DNA of 64,000 nucleotides from Phytohabitans houttuyneae (GTDB lineage Bacteria > Actinomycetota > Actinomycetes > Mycobacteriales > Micromonosporaceae): NCBI RefSeq assembly GCF_011764425.1, contig NZ_BLPF01000004.1, positions 1,128,001-1,192,000 of the forward strand, read 5' to 3'. Shown one piece after another: positions 56,496 through 64,000 of this stretch (positions are counted from its first letter, which is position 1; each line of letters starts with the position of its first letter). Both the position numbers and the translations under genes were made by a program. The notes below the pieces were generated by a model. It saw nothing but the letters and a program-made list of their open reading frames with translations. It was not told the DNA's origin and did no database searches.

Positions 56496-57010
56496 CGCAG
56501 GGCGGCCCACGGGCCGGGCTGGTCGGCGAGCGGGCCGATGCCGTAGTACGCGAGCAGCTTCGCCGTCGCCCGGGTCAGCTGGGGGAGGTCGTCGAGGCGG
56601 TGCCATTCGGCCTCGTAGACCTCGGCGCCGTCGACCTCGAGCGTGGTCGTGGACGCCGGCACGGACGCCTCGAAGACCACGTCGACCCAGCCCCGGGCGT
56701 GTACGACCGCGTTGGGCACGGCCGGTCGGAGGTCCTCCGGGCGCAGCTTGATGCCGGACTCCTCGGCCAGCTCGCGGGCCGCGCCCACGACCGGCGCCTC
56801 GCGCCGCTGCAGCAGGCCGGCCGGCAGGCTCCACCCCCGGCCCGGCGGCTGGCGGAGCAGCAGCAGGCGCTCGTCGCCGGCGTCCGAGTCGCGGACCAGG
56901 CAGACCGCGCCGACGATGTACTTCGGGACGACGCGCCGCACGATGAAGCGCCGCACGCTGATGGGCAGCCGGTAGAAAACCCCGTACGTAGTGGCGCGCA
57001 GCGCTTTCAC
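56492..57010 (-). CDS. Nudix hydrolase
   Basis: A 172-residue hydrolase with a perfect Nudix box, from GLLQRRE at about residues 65-71 to RELAEESGI at 79-87 (GX5EX7REUXEEXGU). It has a basic, hydrophobic N-terminal extension (FYRLPISVRRFIVRRVVPK). It hydrolyses a nucleoside diphosphate linked to an unknown moiety. Start GTG 57010; it lies 21 bp after the RelA/SpoT homologue stop and overlaps the nucleotidyltransferase gene. Confidence 0.9.
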   Translation of the reverse strand: MKALRATTYGVFYRLPISVRRFIVRRVVPKYIVGAVCLVRDSDAGDERLLLLRQPPGRGWSLPAGLLQRREAPVVGAARELAEESGIKLRPEDLRPAVPNAVVHARGWVDVVFEASVPASTTTLEVDGAEVYEAEWHRLDDLPQLTRATAKLLAYYGIGPLADQPGPWAALR

Positions 57011-57031
57011 CGTCTCAGGCTAGCCGGATGT

Positions 57032-58795
57032 CTACTCGCGCCGGTCGACGAGGGCGATCAGCTGATCGACGACGTCGTCGGGGGAGATCGCGCGGTCGAC
57101 GACGGCCACCAGCATCGTCTCGAGGTCGGGGTAGCCCAGGTCGTCGGCGAGCGTGCGCAGCGGCATCTCGCTGGCCAGGCCGCGGTTGTGCTTGCGCAGC
57201 GCCAGCCCGATCGTCGCCCGGCCCAGCCGCACCTTGTCGGAGATGCTGATGCCCGGCTCCTGATGGTCGGCGAACCACCGGTTGATCTGCATCTGCGCGT
57301 GCGGCGACTTGACGAAGTCGAGCCACTCGCGCTGCGGCCCGTGCGCGGGCTCGGTGAAGATCTCCACCACGTCGCCGTCCTGCAGCTCGGAGGCGAGCGG
57401 GGCGAGGCGGCCGTTGATCTTTGCGGCGAGGCAGTGGTCGCCGGTCTCGGAGGACAGCTCGTAGGCCAGGTCGACCGGGGTGGCGGCGGCCGGCAGCAGC
57501 ACCTGCCGCCCCTCGGCGAAGACCAGGATCTGCGCCTCGGCCAGGTCGCACCGCAGCGACTGGAGGAACTGGGCGGCGTCCGACGTCTCCTGCTCCCAGT
57601 CGAGCACCCGCCGCAGCCAGGACAGCTCGTCCAGGCGCACCGACTCGTTGCGGTCGGCGGGGCGCTTGAAGCGGTAGTTGGCGGCTATCCCGTACTCCGC
57701 GGCGCGGTGCATCGCCTCCGTGCGGATCAGCACCTCGACCGTGCGCTCGTCAGGCCCGATCACCGTCGTGTGCAGCGAGCGGTAGAGGTTGTTTTTCGGG
57801 GAGGCGATGAAGTCCTTGAACCGGCCGGCGACCGGCCGCCACTGCCCGTGGATCGCGCCGAGTGCGGCGTAACAGTCGCCCTCCGGTCCGTCGACCACCA
57901 CCACGATGCGGGGCAGGTCGAACGGGACGCGGTGGCTGCCGGCCACGGTGTCTTTCCAGATCGAGTAGTAGTGCCGGGGGCGGGGGGCGACTAGGGCGGT
58001 GACCTTGCCCCGCTTGAGCGCGGCGCGGGTGGCGCTGACGACCGTCTCCAGGTAGCCCGCCCAGTCGGGGCGGTTGCGCACGTGGTCGTCGATGCGCTCG
58101 AACTCCTCCGGGTGCAGGTGCATCAGCACGATGTCGTCGAGCTCGCGCTTGAGCGCCTGGATGCCCAGCCGGTCGCAGAGCGGCACCAGCACCTCCTGCG
58201 TGGCCCTGGCGATGCGGGCGCGGGAGGCGGGGGAGCGGGCGTCGAGGGTGCGCATGTTGTGCACGCGGTCGGCCAGCTTGATGATCAGGACTCGCACGTC
58301 CTTGCCGGCCGCGACGATCATCTTGCGGATCGTCTCGGCCTCGGCCGCCTTGCCGTAGAAGGACTTGTCGAACTTCGTCACGCCGTCGACGAGGTGGGCC
58401 ACCTCGGGACCGAAGTCGCCGTCGAGCGCCTGCAACGTGTACGTCGTGTCTTCGACCGTGTCGTGCAGCAGCGCGGCGACCAGCGTGGTCGTGTCCATGC
58501 CCAGCTCGGCGCAGATCTGCGCCACGGCGAGCGGGTGGGTGATGTAGGGCTCGCCGCTCTTGCGGAACTGGCCCCGGTGCATGTTTTCCGCGATCGCGTA
58601 GCCGCGGCGCAGCACGCCGGCGTCCGCATACGGATGGATGTAGCGGTGGGTCTTGGTCAGCAGTGTCACCGGATCGTCGTCGGAGGACGAGCTCCAGGAC
58701 AGGTAGGAACGCAACCGAGTGGCGAGGGGGAGGTCGGAGGTCTGTGTCGGCAGGGCGCGTCCGATTGCGGCGCCGTGGCCGGCGTCGACGTCCAC
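57032..58795 (-). CDS. RelA/SpoT homologue without C-terminal regulatory domains
   Basis: A 587-residue (p)ppGpp enzyme. The HD hydrolase domain shows ITHPLAVAQICAELG and HDTVEDT (His111-Asp112). The synthetase domain shows RHYYSIWK, the acidic FDLPRIVVVV, GRFKDFIASPKNN and VEVLIRTEAMHRAAEYG with the catalytic Glu. A TGS domain (about residues 405-465) follows. The zinc-finger and ACT/RRM domains of full-length Rel (730-790 residues) are absent, so this is probably a second RSH with altered ribosome control. The GTG start at 58795 has GGAGGTG. The upstream gap has a short ACGCCC/GGGCGT hairpin. Confidence 0.9.
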   Translation of the reverse strand: MDVDAGHGAAIGRALPTQTSDLPLATRLRSYLSWSSSSDDDPVTLLTKTHRYIHPYADAGVLRRGYAIAENMHRGQFRKSGEPYITHPLAVAQICAELGMDTTTLVAALLHDTVEDTTYTLQALDGDFGPEVAHLVDGVTKFDKSFYGKAAEAETIRKMIVAAGKDVRVLIIKLADRVHNMRTLDARSPASRARIARATQEVLVPLCDRLGIQALKRELDDIVLMHLHPEEFERIDDHVRNRPDWAGYLETVVSATRAALKRGKVTALVAPRPRHYYSIWKDTVAGSHRVPFDLPRIVVVVDGPEGDCYAALGAIHGQWRPVAGRFKDFIASPKNNLYRSLHTTVIGPDERTVEVLIRTEAMHRAAEYGIAANYRFKRPADRNESVRLDELSWLRRVLDWEQETSDAAQFLQSLRCDLAEAQILVFAEGRQVLLPAAATPVDLAYELSSETGDHCLAAKINGRLAPLASELQDGDVVEIFTEPAHGPQREWLDFVKSPHAQMQINRWFADHQEPGISISDKVRLGRATIGLALRKHNRGLASEMPLRTLADDLGYPDLETMLVAVVDRAISPDDVVDQLIALVDRRE

Positions 58796-58818
58796 CGAGA
58801 CACCTCCCTCACGCGATC

Positions 58819-58836
58819 ACGCCCAAAATAGGGCGT
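58819..58836. promoter_or_regulatory. Small hairpin in the RSH leader
   Basis: ACGCCC (58819-58824) and GGGCGT (58831-58836) flank an A/T-rich 6-bp loop, TATTTT on the coding strand. It lies 24 bp upstream of the RSH start in an A/T-rich gap. It could stabilise the leader or be part of an operator. Functional weight is low. Confidence 0.35.
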
Positions 58837-58901
58837 TGGCTCCCAGGAATGCACTTGTCTAACAGCCTAAGTGAGTCTCGGTCATCCTAATGGTTACTTA
58901 C

Positions 58902-60632
58902 TCATGAGCTTTCGGTCGAGTCTTTACCGGAAGCCGCCTTCTCCGCACGAATGAGCAGATCACGGAACCGCGCCGCCCCTCGGATGGGTGACGCCCAACC
59001 GGTGGACATCTGCACCAGCCGTGTCTCTGGTCGCTCCAGCCACGACAGGATCCGCTCGCTTTCCTCAGTGGACGCGGTGGGGCCGAGCACGGTCTCGGCG
59101 GTCATCCGGAGCATGTCGATCGTGGACCGGGGGTGCACCCTGGGCGGGGACACGCCGGCCGCGGCCAGCCGCCCGTGCCGCACGATCGCCAGCTCCCAAC
59201 CGCCGGTGCCCTGGTGGCGGCGGGCGGCCACCAGCTCGGCTATGCCGGTCAGGCCGGACAGCCGCTGCATGCGCACCGCCGCCCGCAGCAGCGCCGCCAT
59301 GCGGGTGCGGACCACGGCGGCCTCCTCGTACCGCCGGGCGTCGGAAAGTTTGCGGATGCGGGCGAGCAGCGGGTCGACAAGCGGCGTCGGGTCGCCCGTG
59401 ATCGCGTCGCGGAACGGGGTGGCGGCACGCTCCAGATACTCCTCCGCGGAGATCCGGTGCTCGCACGGCGCCGGGCACTTGCCCAGCTCGGCGAGGGCGC
59501 AGGCCGGCGTCTTGGTGCGGGTCGAGAGGCGCAGCGTGCACTGGCGCAGCGGCACCGCGTCGTGCACCCCGGCCGCGGCCAGCTCGGCCGAACGCCGCGA
59601 CGTGAAGGGCCCCAGGTAGGCCGCCTCCGGCTCGGCCACCGCCCGGACCAGCGACAACCGGGGGTAGGCCTCCGCGGTCAGCTTGAGCCACACGACGCGC
59701 TCGGGGTACTTGGAACGCCGGTTGTACGGCGGGGCGTGCGCGGCGATCAGGCGCAGCTCCCGGACCTCCGCCTCCAGCGAGTGGGCGCACTCGACCGGCT
59801 CCACCGTCTCGGCCGCGGCCAGCATCTCCGAGATCCGGGCGCGCTTTTCCGCGGCGGTGAAGTAGCTGCGCACACGGGTCGCGATGTCGCCGGACGTGCC
59901 GACGTAGAGGGGGCGGCCGTCGGCGGCCCGGAAGATGTACACCCCCGGGACGTGCGGCAACCCCTCTGCCAGGTGGCGCTTGCGGCGCTGGGTGGGCGTG
60001 ACCGCCTTGGCGAACTCGATCGCGTCGCCCAGCGTGTGCACCTTGAAACTGCCCAGCCGGCCGATCAGGGCGTGCAGCACCTCCACCGTGGCCTGTGCGT
60101 CGTCGAGCGCACGGTGGGTGGGCTGGCGCGCCGTGTGGAAGTGGGCGGCGAGCGTGCCGAGGCGGTGGTTGGGCACCTCGTCGCGGGTCATCGCCCGCCG
60201 CGCCAGCGCGACGGTGTCGAGGACCTTGGGGTTGGGCCACCGGTAGCCGTGCTTGGCGCAGGCGGCCTTGAGAAACCCCACGTCGTACGACGCGTTGTGC
60301 GCGACCAGCACCGCACCCTGCAGGAACTCCAGAAAGCTCGGCAGCACCTGCTCGATCGGCGGCGCCTCGTAGGTCATCGCCTGGGTGATGCCGGTGAGCA
60401 CCGTGATGAACGGCGGGATCGGCACCCCCGGGTCGACCAGGGTGGCGAGCACCCCGAGCTCCTCGCCGCCGCGCACCTTGACCGCGCCTATCTCGGTGAT
60501 CCCGCCCCCGTCGGGCGCGCCCCCGGTGGTCTCCAGGTCGACGACGACGAACGTGGTCTCGCGAAGGGAGAGGGCGGCGGGGTCGTCGAAGAGGGTGTCG
60601 AGCGTGCCCTGGACGTAGTCCACATTCGTCAC
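58902..60632 (-). CDS. DEDD exonuclease fused to a UvrC/Cho-like GIY-YIG nuclease
   Basis: A 576-residue two-domain nuclease. The N-terminal 195 residues are a DnaQ-type 3'-5' exonuclease: Asp32 and Glu34 (VVDLETTG), then LVAHNASYDVGFL and HRALDDAQAT. The next part is a GIY-YIG domain, GVYIF (230-234) and PLYVG (241-245), continuing into a UvrC-like middle with LGKCPAPC and a UVR-like helix pair. Mycobacteria carry the same fusion (Rv2191) near qcr and pimB. It probably acts in DNA repair. Start GTG 60632 is a guess; GTG or ATG up to 60662 are possible. Confidence 0.88.
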   Translation of the reverse strand: MTNVDYVQGTLDTLFDDPAALSLRETTFVVVDLETTGGAPDGGGITEIGAVKVRGGEELGVLATLVDPGVPIPPFITVLTGITQAMTYEAPPIEQVLPSFLEFLQGAVLVAHNASYDVGFLKAACAKHGYRWPNPKVLDTVALARRAMTRDEVPNHRLGTLAAHFHTARQPTHRALDDAQATVEVLHALIGRLGSFKVHTLGDAIEFAKAVTPTQRRKRHLAEGLPHVPGVYIFRAADGRPLYVGTSGDIATRVRSYFTAAEKRARISEMLAAAETVEPVECAHSLEAEVRELRLIAAHAPPYNRRSKYPERVVWLKLTAEAYPRLSLVRAVAEPEAAYLGPFTSRRSAELAAAGVHDAVPLRQCTLRLSTRTKTPACALAELGKCPAPCEHRISAEEYLERAATPFRDAITGDPTPLVDPLLARIRKLSDARRYEEAAVVRTRMAALLRAAVRMQRLSGLTGIAELVAARRHQGTGGWELAIVRHGRLAAAGVSPPRVHPRSTIDMLRMTAETVLGPTASTEESERILSWLERPETRLVQMSTGWASPIRGAARFRDLLIRAEKAASGKDSTESS

Positions 60633-60730
60633 GCGCGGCACGCTAGAACACAGGTACGACATCTTTCACCGCGCAAAAGATCGTCTGAGCGACCGGGCGG
60701 GGATGGCGCTGGTGGTGGGAGACTTGTGGG

Positions 60731-62185
60731 ATGTCCGTACCGGTTCCGCCCGACGACCGCCCCGCTGGTGGCGCGGCTCATGGGGGGTCGGAGCCTGTTT
60801 CGGGTGATACGCCCACCTATGCCCCCGGAAGTGACGCCAGCCGCGCCGCGCCCGTGGAGGCCGAGCCGGAGACCGTGCTGCCCGAGCCGGAGCCTGTGCT
60901 GCCCGAGCCGGTCCGCCAGCGGGTCATCTCGCTGACCGCCGCCGCGCTGCCGACGCTGCCAAACGACGAGCTGCCGGCGGCCCTGCGGCGGGTGGCGAAG
61001 TTTGCGCCCAACCGCCGTGCCCGCCACGGCGGGCCGATGATCGCCACGCAGCTGTCCGGCGACCCGCTCTTCCGCCAGCGGATCACGAGTCGCGTCCTCG
61101 ACGACGCCGGCGACCTGGGCGCCGCCGTCCTGGAGGGCATCTGCCCGGCCGCCGCCGACCCGGTCGAGGTCGCCGCGCTGGCTTACCTCGCCCGCCCCGA
61201 GGGCTGGCGCGAGCTCGTCGCCGCCGCCGGCGAGGCGGTCCGTGCCGAGGCCGACAGCGCCGCGGTGACCGACATGCTGCGCGAGGCCGAGCAGCGCGCC
61301 GCCCGCGCCGAGCACGACCGCGCCGTGGCCAAGGTCGAGGCCGAAAAGCTCCGCGACGAGCTGGCCCGCGTCCGGGAGGAGCTGGGACAGCTGCGCGAGG
61401 AGGCGCGGCAGGCCACCCGCGCGCTGCGCGAGACGCAGGCGCGCGAGCGCAAGGCGACGGAGATGCTGGCCACCGAGCGGGGCCGGGCGACGCGGGCCAC
61501 CGCCGACCACGACGCCGAGCTGCGCCGGATGCGCGCAAAGCTCGCCGAGGCCGAAGCCGTCGCCGGCAACGCCCGCGCCACCGCCAAGGAGGCCCGCGCC
61601 GTCGACGACGCGCGGCTGTGGCTGCTGCTGGAGACGATCGGCCAGGCGGCCGTGGGGCTGCGCCGCGAGCTGGCGCTCGACCCGGCCGAGCGGCGGCCGG
61701 CCGACTTCGTGGCCGACTCCTTCGCCGACCGGCCCGACGAGCCGTCCAGCAGCACCCGCGCGCTCGACGCCGACGACCCCGCCCGCCTGGACCAGCTGCT
61801 CGCGCTGCCCCGCGCGCACCTGGTGGTCGACGGGTACAACGTGACGAAGCGGGGCTTCGGCGAGATGTCGCTGGAGCAGCAGCGCAAGCGCCTGATCACC
61901 GGGCTCGGCGGCATCGCCGCGCAGACCGGCGACGAGGTCACGGTGGTCTTCGACGGCGCCGAGCGGGTGCACGGCCTGCCGCCCGCGCCGCGCAACGTGC
62001 GGGTGCTCTTCTCCCGCAAGGGCGAGACCGCCGACGAGCTGATCCGCAGGCTGGTGCGCGCCGAGCCCTCCGGCCGGCCCGTCGTGGTGGTCTCCTCCGA
62101 CCGCGAGGTGGCCGACGGCGTGCGCCGCCACGGTGCGTATCCGCTGGGTGCCGACGCCCTCCTGCGCCGCCTGTCCCGCGTCTAG
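60731..62185 (+). CDS. NYN/YacP-like RNase domain protein with coiled coil
   Basis: A 484-residue protein. The N-terminal 60 residues are Pro/Glu-rich (LPEPEPVLPEPVRQ), residues 60-170 a helical domain and 180-310 a long charged coiled coil (AEKLRDELARVREELGQLRE). The C-terminal 125 residues are a PIN-like NYN domain: LVVDGYNVT near residue 363, VTVVFDGAERVHG, GETADELIRRL and VVVSSDREVADG, which supply the acidic metal-binding residues. Relatives such as Rae1/YacP cleave RNA at the ribosome, so an mRNA or rRNA nuclease role is likely. Start ATG 60731. Confidence 0.85.
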   Translation: MSVPVPPDDRPAGGAAHGGSEPVSGDTPTYAPGSDASRAAPVEAEPETVLPEPEPVLPEPVRQRVISLTAAALPTLPNDELPAALRRVAKFAPNRRARHGGPMIATQLSGDPLFRQRITSRVLDDAGDLGAAVLEGICPAAADPVEVAALAYLARPEGWRELVAAAGEAVRAEADSAAVTDMLREAEQRAARAEHDRAVAKVEAEKLRDELARVREELGQLREEARQATRALRETQARERKATEMLATERGRATRATADHDAELRRMRAKLAEAEAVAGNARATAKEARAVDDARLWLLLETIGQAAVGLRRELALDPAERRPADFVADSFADRPDEPSSSTRALDADDPARLDQLLALPRAHLVVDGYNVTKRGFGEMSLEQQRKRLITGLGGIAAQTGDEVTVVFDGAERVHGLPPAPRNVRVLFSRKGETADELIRRLVRAEPSGRPVVVVSSDREVADGVRRHGAYPLGADALLRRLSRV

Positions 62186-62258
62186 CCGGTTTTGTCGTAC
62201 CCCTCCCATAGCGTCGATGTCACGGACGGTGCCAGACGGCCCACCCTGAGGAGGGACC

Positions 62259-62486
62259 ATGCTCATCGACTGCGAGACCTGCGCGGTTCGGGGAGCCGCG
62301 TGTGGCGGGTGCATGTTGAGCGCCCTGCTCGACACTCCAGCGGAGCGCGCCGACCTCACCGGTGACGAGCGCCGCGCGATCGAGACCTTCGCCCGTGCCG
62401 GCTTCGACGTGGAGGTCATCTCCGAGCCGGCCCGACCCCCGCTGCGGCTCATGCCGGGCGGACGCCGGCGACGCCACGTGGCTTGA
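62259..62486 (+). CDS. Small conserved cysteine-containing protein
   Basis: A 75-residue protein with four N-terminal cysteines, CETC and CGGC (residues 5-8 and 15-18), that could bind a metal. It is followed by a helix (SALLDTPAERADLTGDERRA) and a basic end (GGRRRRHVA). The ATG at 62259 has a strong GAGGAGGG site. It is conserved next to the M48 protease in related actinomycetes as far as I recall. The function is unknown. Confidence 0.78.
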   Translation: MLIDCETCAVRGAACGGCMLSALLDTPAERADLTGDERRAIETFARAGFDVEVISEPARPPLRLMPGGRRRRHVA

Positions 62487-62504
62487 GCACTACTATCGGG
62501 CGCC

Positions 62505-63761
62505 ATGACCCCTAGGCTCTGGGCGGCCGTCGCACTCGCCGGCCTCGCGGTGGCGCTGCTGGTGGCTGCCGTGCTGCTGGTGCCCTGGCACCGCCCGCCC
62601 GCGCCCCGTGCCGACCAGCTCGACGCGCTCCGTGACCTGCCGCAGGAGCAGGTGCGCAAGGGGCGCGAGTTCCACTCGGCGCTGCGCCCGGGGTCCTACG
62701 GCGCGATGCTCCTCGGGCTGGCGGTGACGCTCGCGCTCGGGTTCACCCCGCTGGGCAGCCGCCTTGTCGAGCTGGTGGGGCGCCCGTTCGGCGACCACTG
62801 GGTGGCGCGCGCGGTGCTCGGCGGCCTCGCGGTCGTGCTCGTCGCCGAGATCATCACGCTCCCGCTCGCCGCCTGGCGCCACACGATCATGGTGCGCTAC
62901 GGCCTCTCCACGCAGACCTGGGCCGGCTGGACCGTCGACGTCCTGAAGTCGTACGCGGTGAGTGCCGTCATCGCCGCCATCGCCCTGCTCGGCTTCTACA
63001 CGGTCACGCGGCTCGCGCCGCGCTGGTGGTGGGCGTTCGGCGCCGCCGGGGCGGCCGCGCTCGTCGTGCTTCTCTCGTTCATCCTTCCGGTACTCGTCGA
63101 GCCGGTCTTCAACAAGTTCACGCCGATGGAGCCGGGGCCGCTGCGCACCGAGCTGATGAGCCTGGCGCAGCGCGACGGCGTGCCGGTCAAGGACGTGCTG
63201 GTGGCCGACGCGTCGCGGCGCACCCGCGCCGTCAACGCGTACGTGTCGGGTCTCGGCCCCACCCGCCGCATCGTCGTGTACGACACGCTGGTGCGCGAGG
63301 CGCCGCCCGAGGAGGTGGCGAGCGTCGTGGCGCACGAGCTGGGCCACGCCAAAGACCGCGACGTGTTCACCGGCACCCTGCTCGGCGCGCTCGGCGCCGC
63401 CGCCGCGGTGGTCGCGCTCTACCTGCTCGGTGGCTGGGGATGGCTGCTGCGCACCGCGGGCGTCGACTCGATGGGCGAGCCGCGCGCGCTCGCGCTGATG
63501 GTGGCGGTCGTGAGCCTGGTCGGCATCGTGGCCGCGCCCGCGCAGGCGTTCCTGTCCCGCCGCGTCGAGGCGCGGGCCGACGCCCACGCGCTGGTGCTGA
63601 CCGGCGACCCGGGCACGTTCGAGTCGATGCAGCGCAGGCTGTCCACGGTAAACCTCGGCGACCCCGACCCGCCCCGCTGGGAGTACCTGTACTCCGCCTC
63701 GCACCCGTCCACTGTGGAGCGCATGGCGGCCGCGCGCGCCTTCGCGCGGGGCGAGCGATGA
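62505..63761 (+). CDS. M48-family membrane metallopeptidase (Ste24/HtpX type)
   Basis: A 418-residue polytopic zinc endopeptidase. The zinc motif HELGH is at residues 277-281 and the third ligand Glu in EARADAHAL about 75 residues later. Membrane helices lie at about 5-27, 65-82, 100-125, 155-170, 180-205, 300-320 and 335-355. Its domain order resembles CAAX protease Ste24 more than the short HtpX. Start ATG 62505; it overlaps the pimB' start (ATGA), suggesting a shared membrane or envelope context. Confidence 0.9.
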   Translation: MTPRLWAAVALAGLAVALLVAAVLLVPWHRPPAPRADQLDALRDLPQEQVRKGREFHSALRPGSYGAMLLGLAVTLALGFTPLGSRLVELVGRPFGDHWVARAVLGGLAVVLVAEIITLPLAAWRHTIMVRYGLSTQTWAGWTVDVLKSYAVSAVIAAIALLGFYTVTRLAPRWWWAFGAAGAAALVVLLSFILPVLVEPVFNKFTPMEPGPLRTELMSLAQRDGVPVKDVLVADASRRTRAVNAYVSGLGPTRRIVVYDTLVREAPPEEVASVVAHELGHAKDRDVFTGTLLGALGAAAAVVALYLLGGWGWLLRTAGVDSMGEPRALALMVAVVSLVGIVAAPAQAFLSRRVEARADAHALVLTGDPGTFESMQRRLSTVNLGDPDPPRWEYLYSASHPSTVERMAAARAFARGER

Positions 63762-64000
63762 CCACACTCCTGGTCACCAACGACTTCCCACCCCGCCCCG
63801 GCGGCATCCAGTCCTTTGTGCACGGTCTCGCCGTCCGCCAGCCACCCGGCTCGCTGGTCGTGTACGCGTCGACGTGGAAAGGCGCCGCGAAGTTCGACGC
63901 CGACCAGCCCTTCGAGGTCGTGCGCGAGGCGACCGGCATGCTCCTGCCGACCCGCCGCGCGGCACGGCGTTCGGCCGAGATCGCGCGGGCCTACGGGTGC
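63758..64000 (+). CDS. pimB: PimB'-like GDP-mannose-dependent mannosyltransferase, N-terminal part
   Basis: The first 81 residues of a GT-B glycosyltransferase, cut by the right edge. MTTLLVTNDFPPRPGGIQSF is the standard start of PimB'-type enzymes, with the Gly-rich loop that positions GDP-mannose, followed by VVYAST, FDADQPFEVVRE and LLPTRR. PimB' adds the second mannose to phosphatidylinositol mannoside. In M. tuberculosis the gene (Rv2188c) occupies the same position. The start ATG 63758 overlaps the M48 protease stop. Confidence 0.82.
   Translation, partial: MTTLLVTNDFPPRPGGIQSFVHGLAVRQPPGSLVVYASTWKGAAKFDADQPFEVVREATGMLLPTRRAARRSAEIARAYGC

Overview
The window is very GC-rich and reads as a chromosomal segment of an actinobacterium, most likely of the Micromonosporaceae. 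The evidence is strong G/C bias at third codon positions, frequent GTG starts, ATGA/GTGA gene overlaps, an actinobacterial qcrCAB-ctaE respiratory block, an actinobacterial exonuclease/GIY-YIG fusion and a PimB'-like mannosyltransferase at the right edge. From memory, the backbone order (leucyl aminopeptidase, gcvT, cobS, cobT, DUF3043, glycerate kinase, erpA, PfkB-type kinase, ctaC, ctaF, qcrB/A/C, ctaE, trpD, DEDD exonuclease, pimB') follows Mycobacterium tuberculosis Rv2213 to Rv2188c. Genes outside that order can be viewed as lineage-specific additions. I saw no rRNA, tRNA, CRISPR array, transposase or phage gene.

Layout. 0-7 kb: aminopeptidase (cut by the left edge), gcvT, a reverse-strand cobalamin end-assembly operon (fused CobU-CobT, CobS, unknown protein) and an M50 protease. 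7-25.6 kb, mostly accessory: aldo/keto reductase, a giant low-complexity WG-repeat protein, a three-gene ABC-2 exporter, a HTH-cupin regulator divergent from azlCD, a histidine kinase/response regulator pair, a broken cyclase-ATPase gene followed by two tandem-repeat arrays, then DUF2461, DUF3043 and murA. 25.7-31.7 kb: nadA, glycerate kinase, a DHA2 exporter divergent from a MarR regulator, erpA and a PfkB kinase. 31.8-41.2 kb: a tightly packed eight-gene reverse-strand operon. 41.4-53.5 kb: sulfur transfer genes, cytochrome oxidase and bc1 genes, folD with a ZTP riboswitch, an oxidase assembly factor and trpD. 54.4-64 kb: a reverse-strand housekeeping series (hydrolase, AsnC-like domain, sugar nucleotidyltransferase, Nudix, RelA/SpoT homologue, exonuclease fusion), then a NYN nuclease, an M48 protease and pimB'.

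The strongest candidate for a poorly described system is the 31.8-41.2 kb operon. It joins a TerY-P-type phospho-signalling triad (vWA protein, PP2C phosphatase, divergent kinase with zinc-binding Cys residues) to a ClpB-like AAA+ ATPase, a radical SAM enzyme, two helical/coiled-coil proteins and an NfeD-like membrane protein. It interrupts an otherwise conserved gene order. A conflict or stress-response role is inferred, not shown.

Two genome-level patterns matter to any user. First, at least eight genes, including ctaC, carry what look like single-base deletions. Each can be repaired by adding one G to a G-run as read on the + strand, which points to systematic sequence error, so frames in this assembly need care. 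Second, two families of dispersed intergenic repeats (a 62-68 bp palindrome and a roughly 40-bp degenerate unit) sit just downstream of genes.
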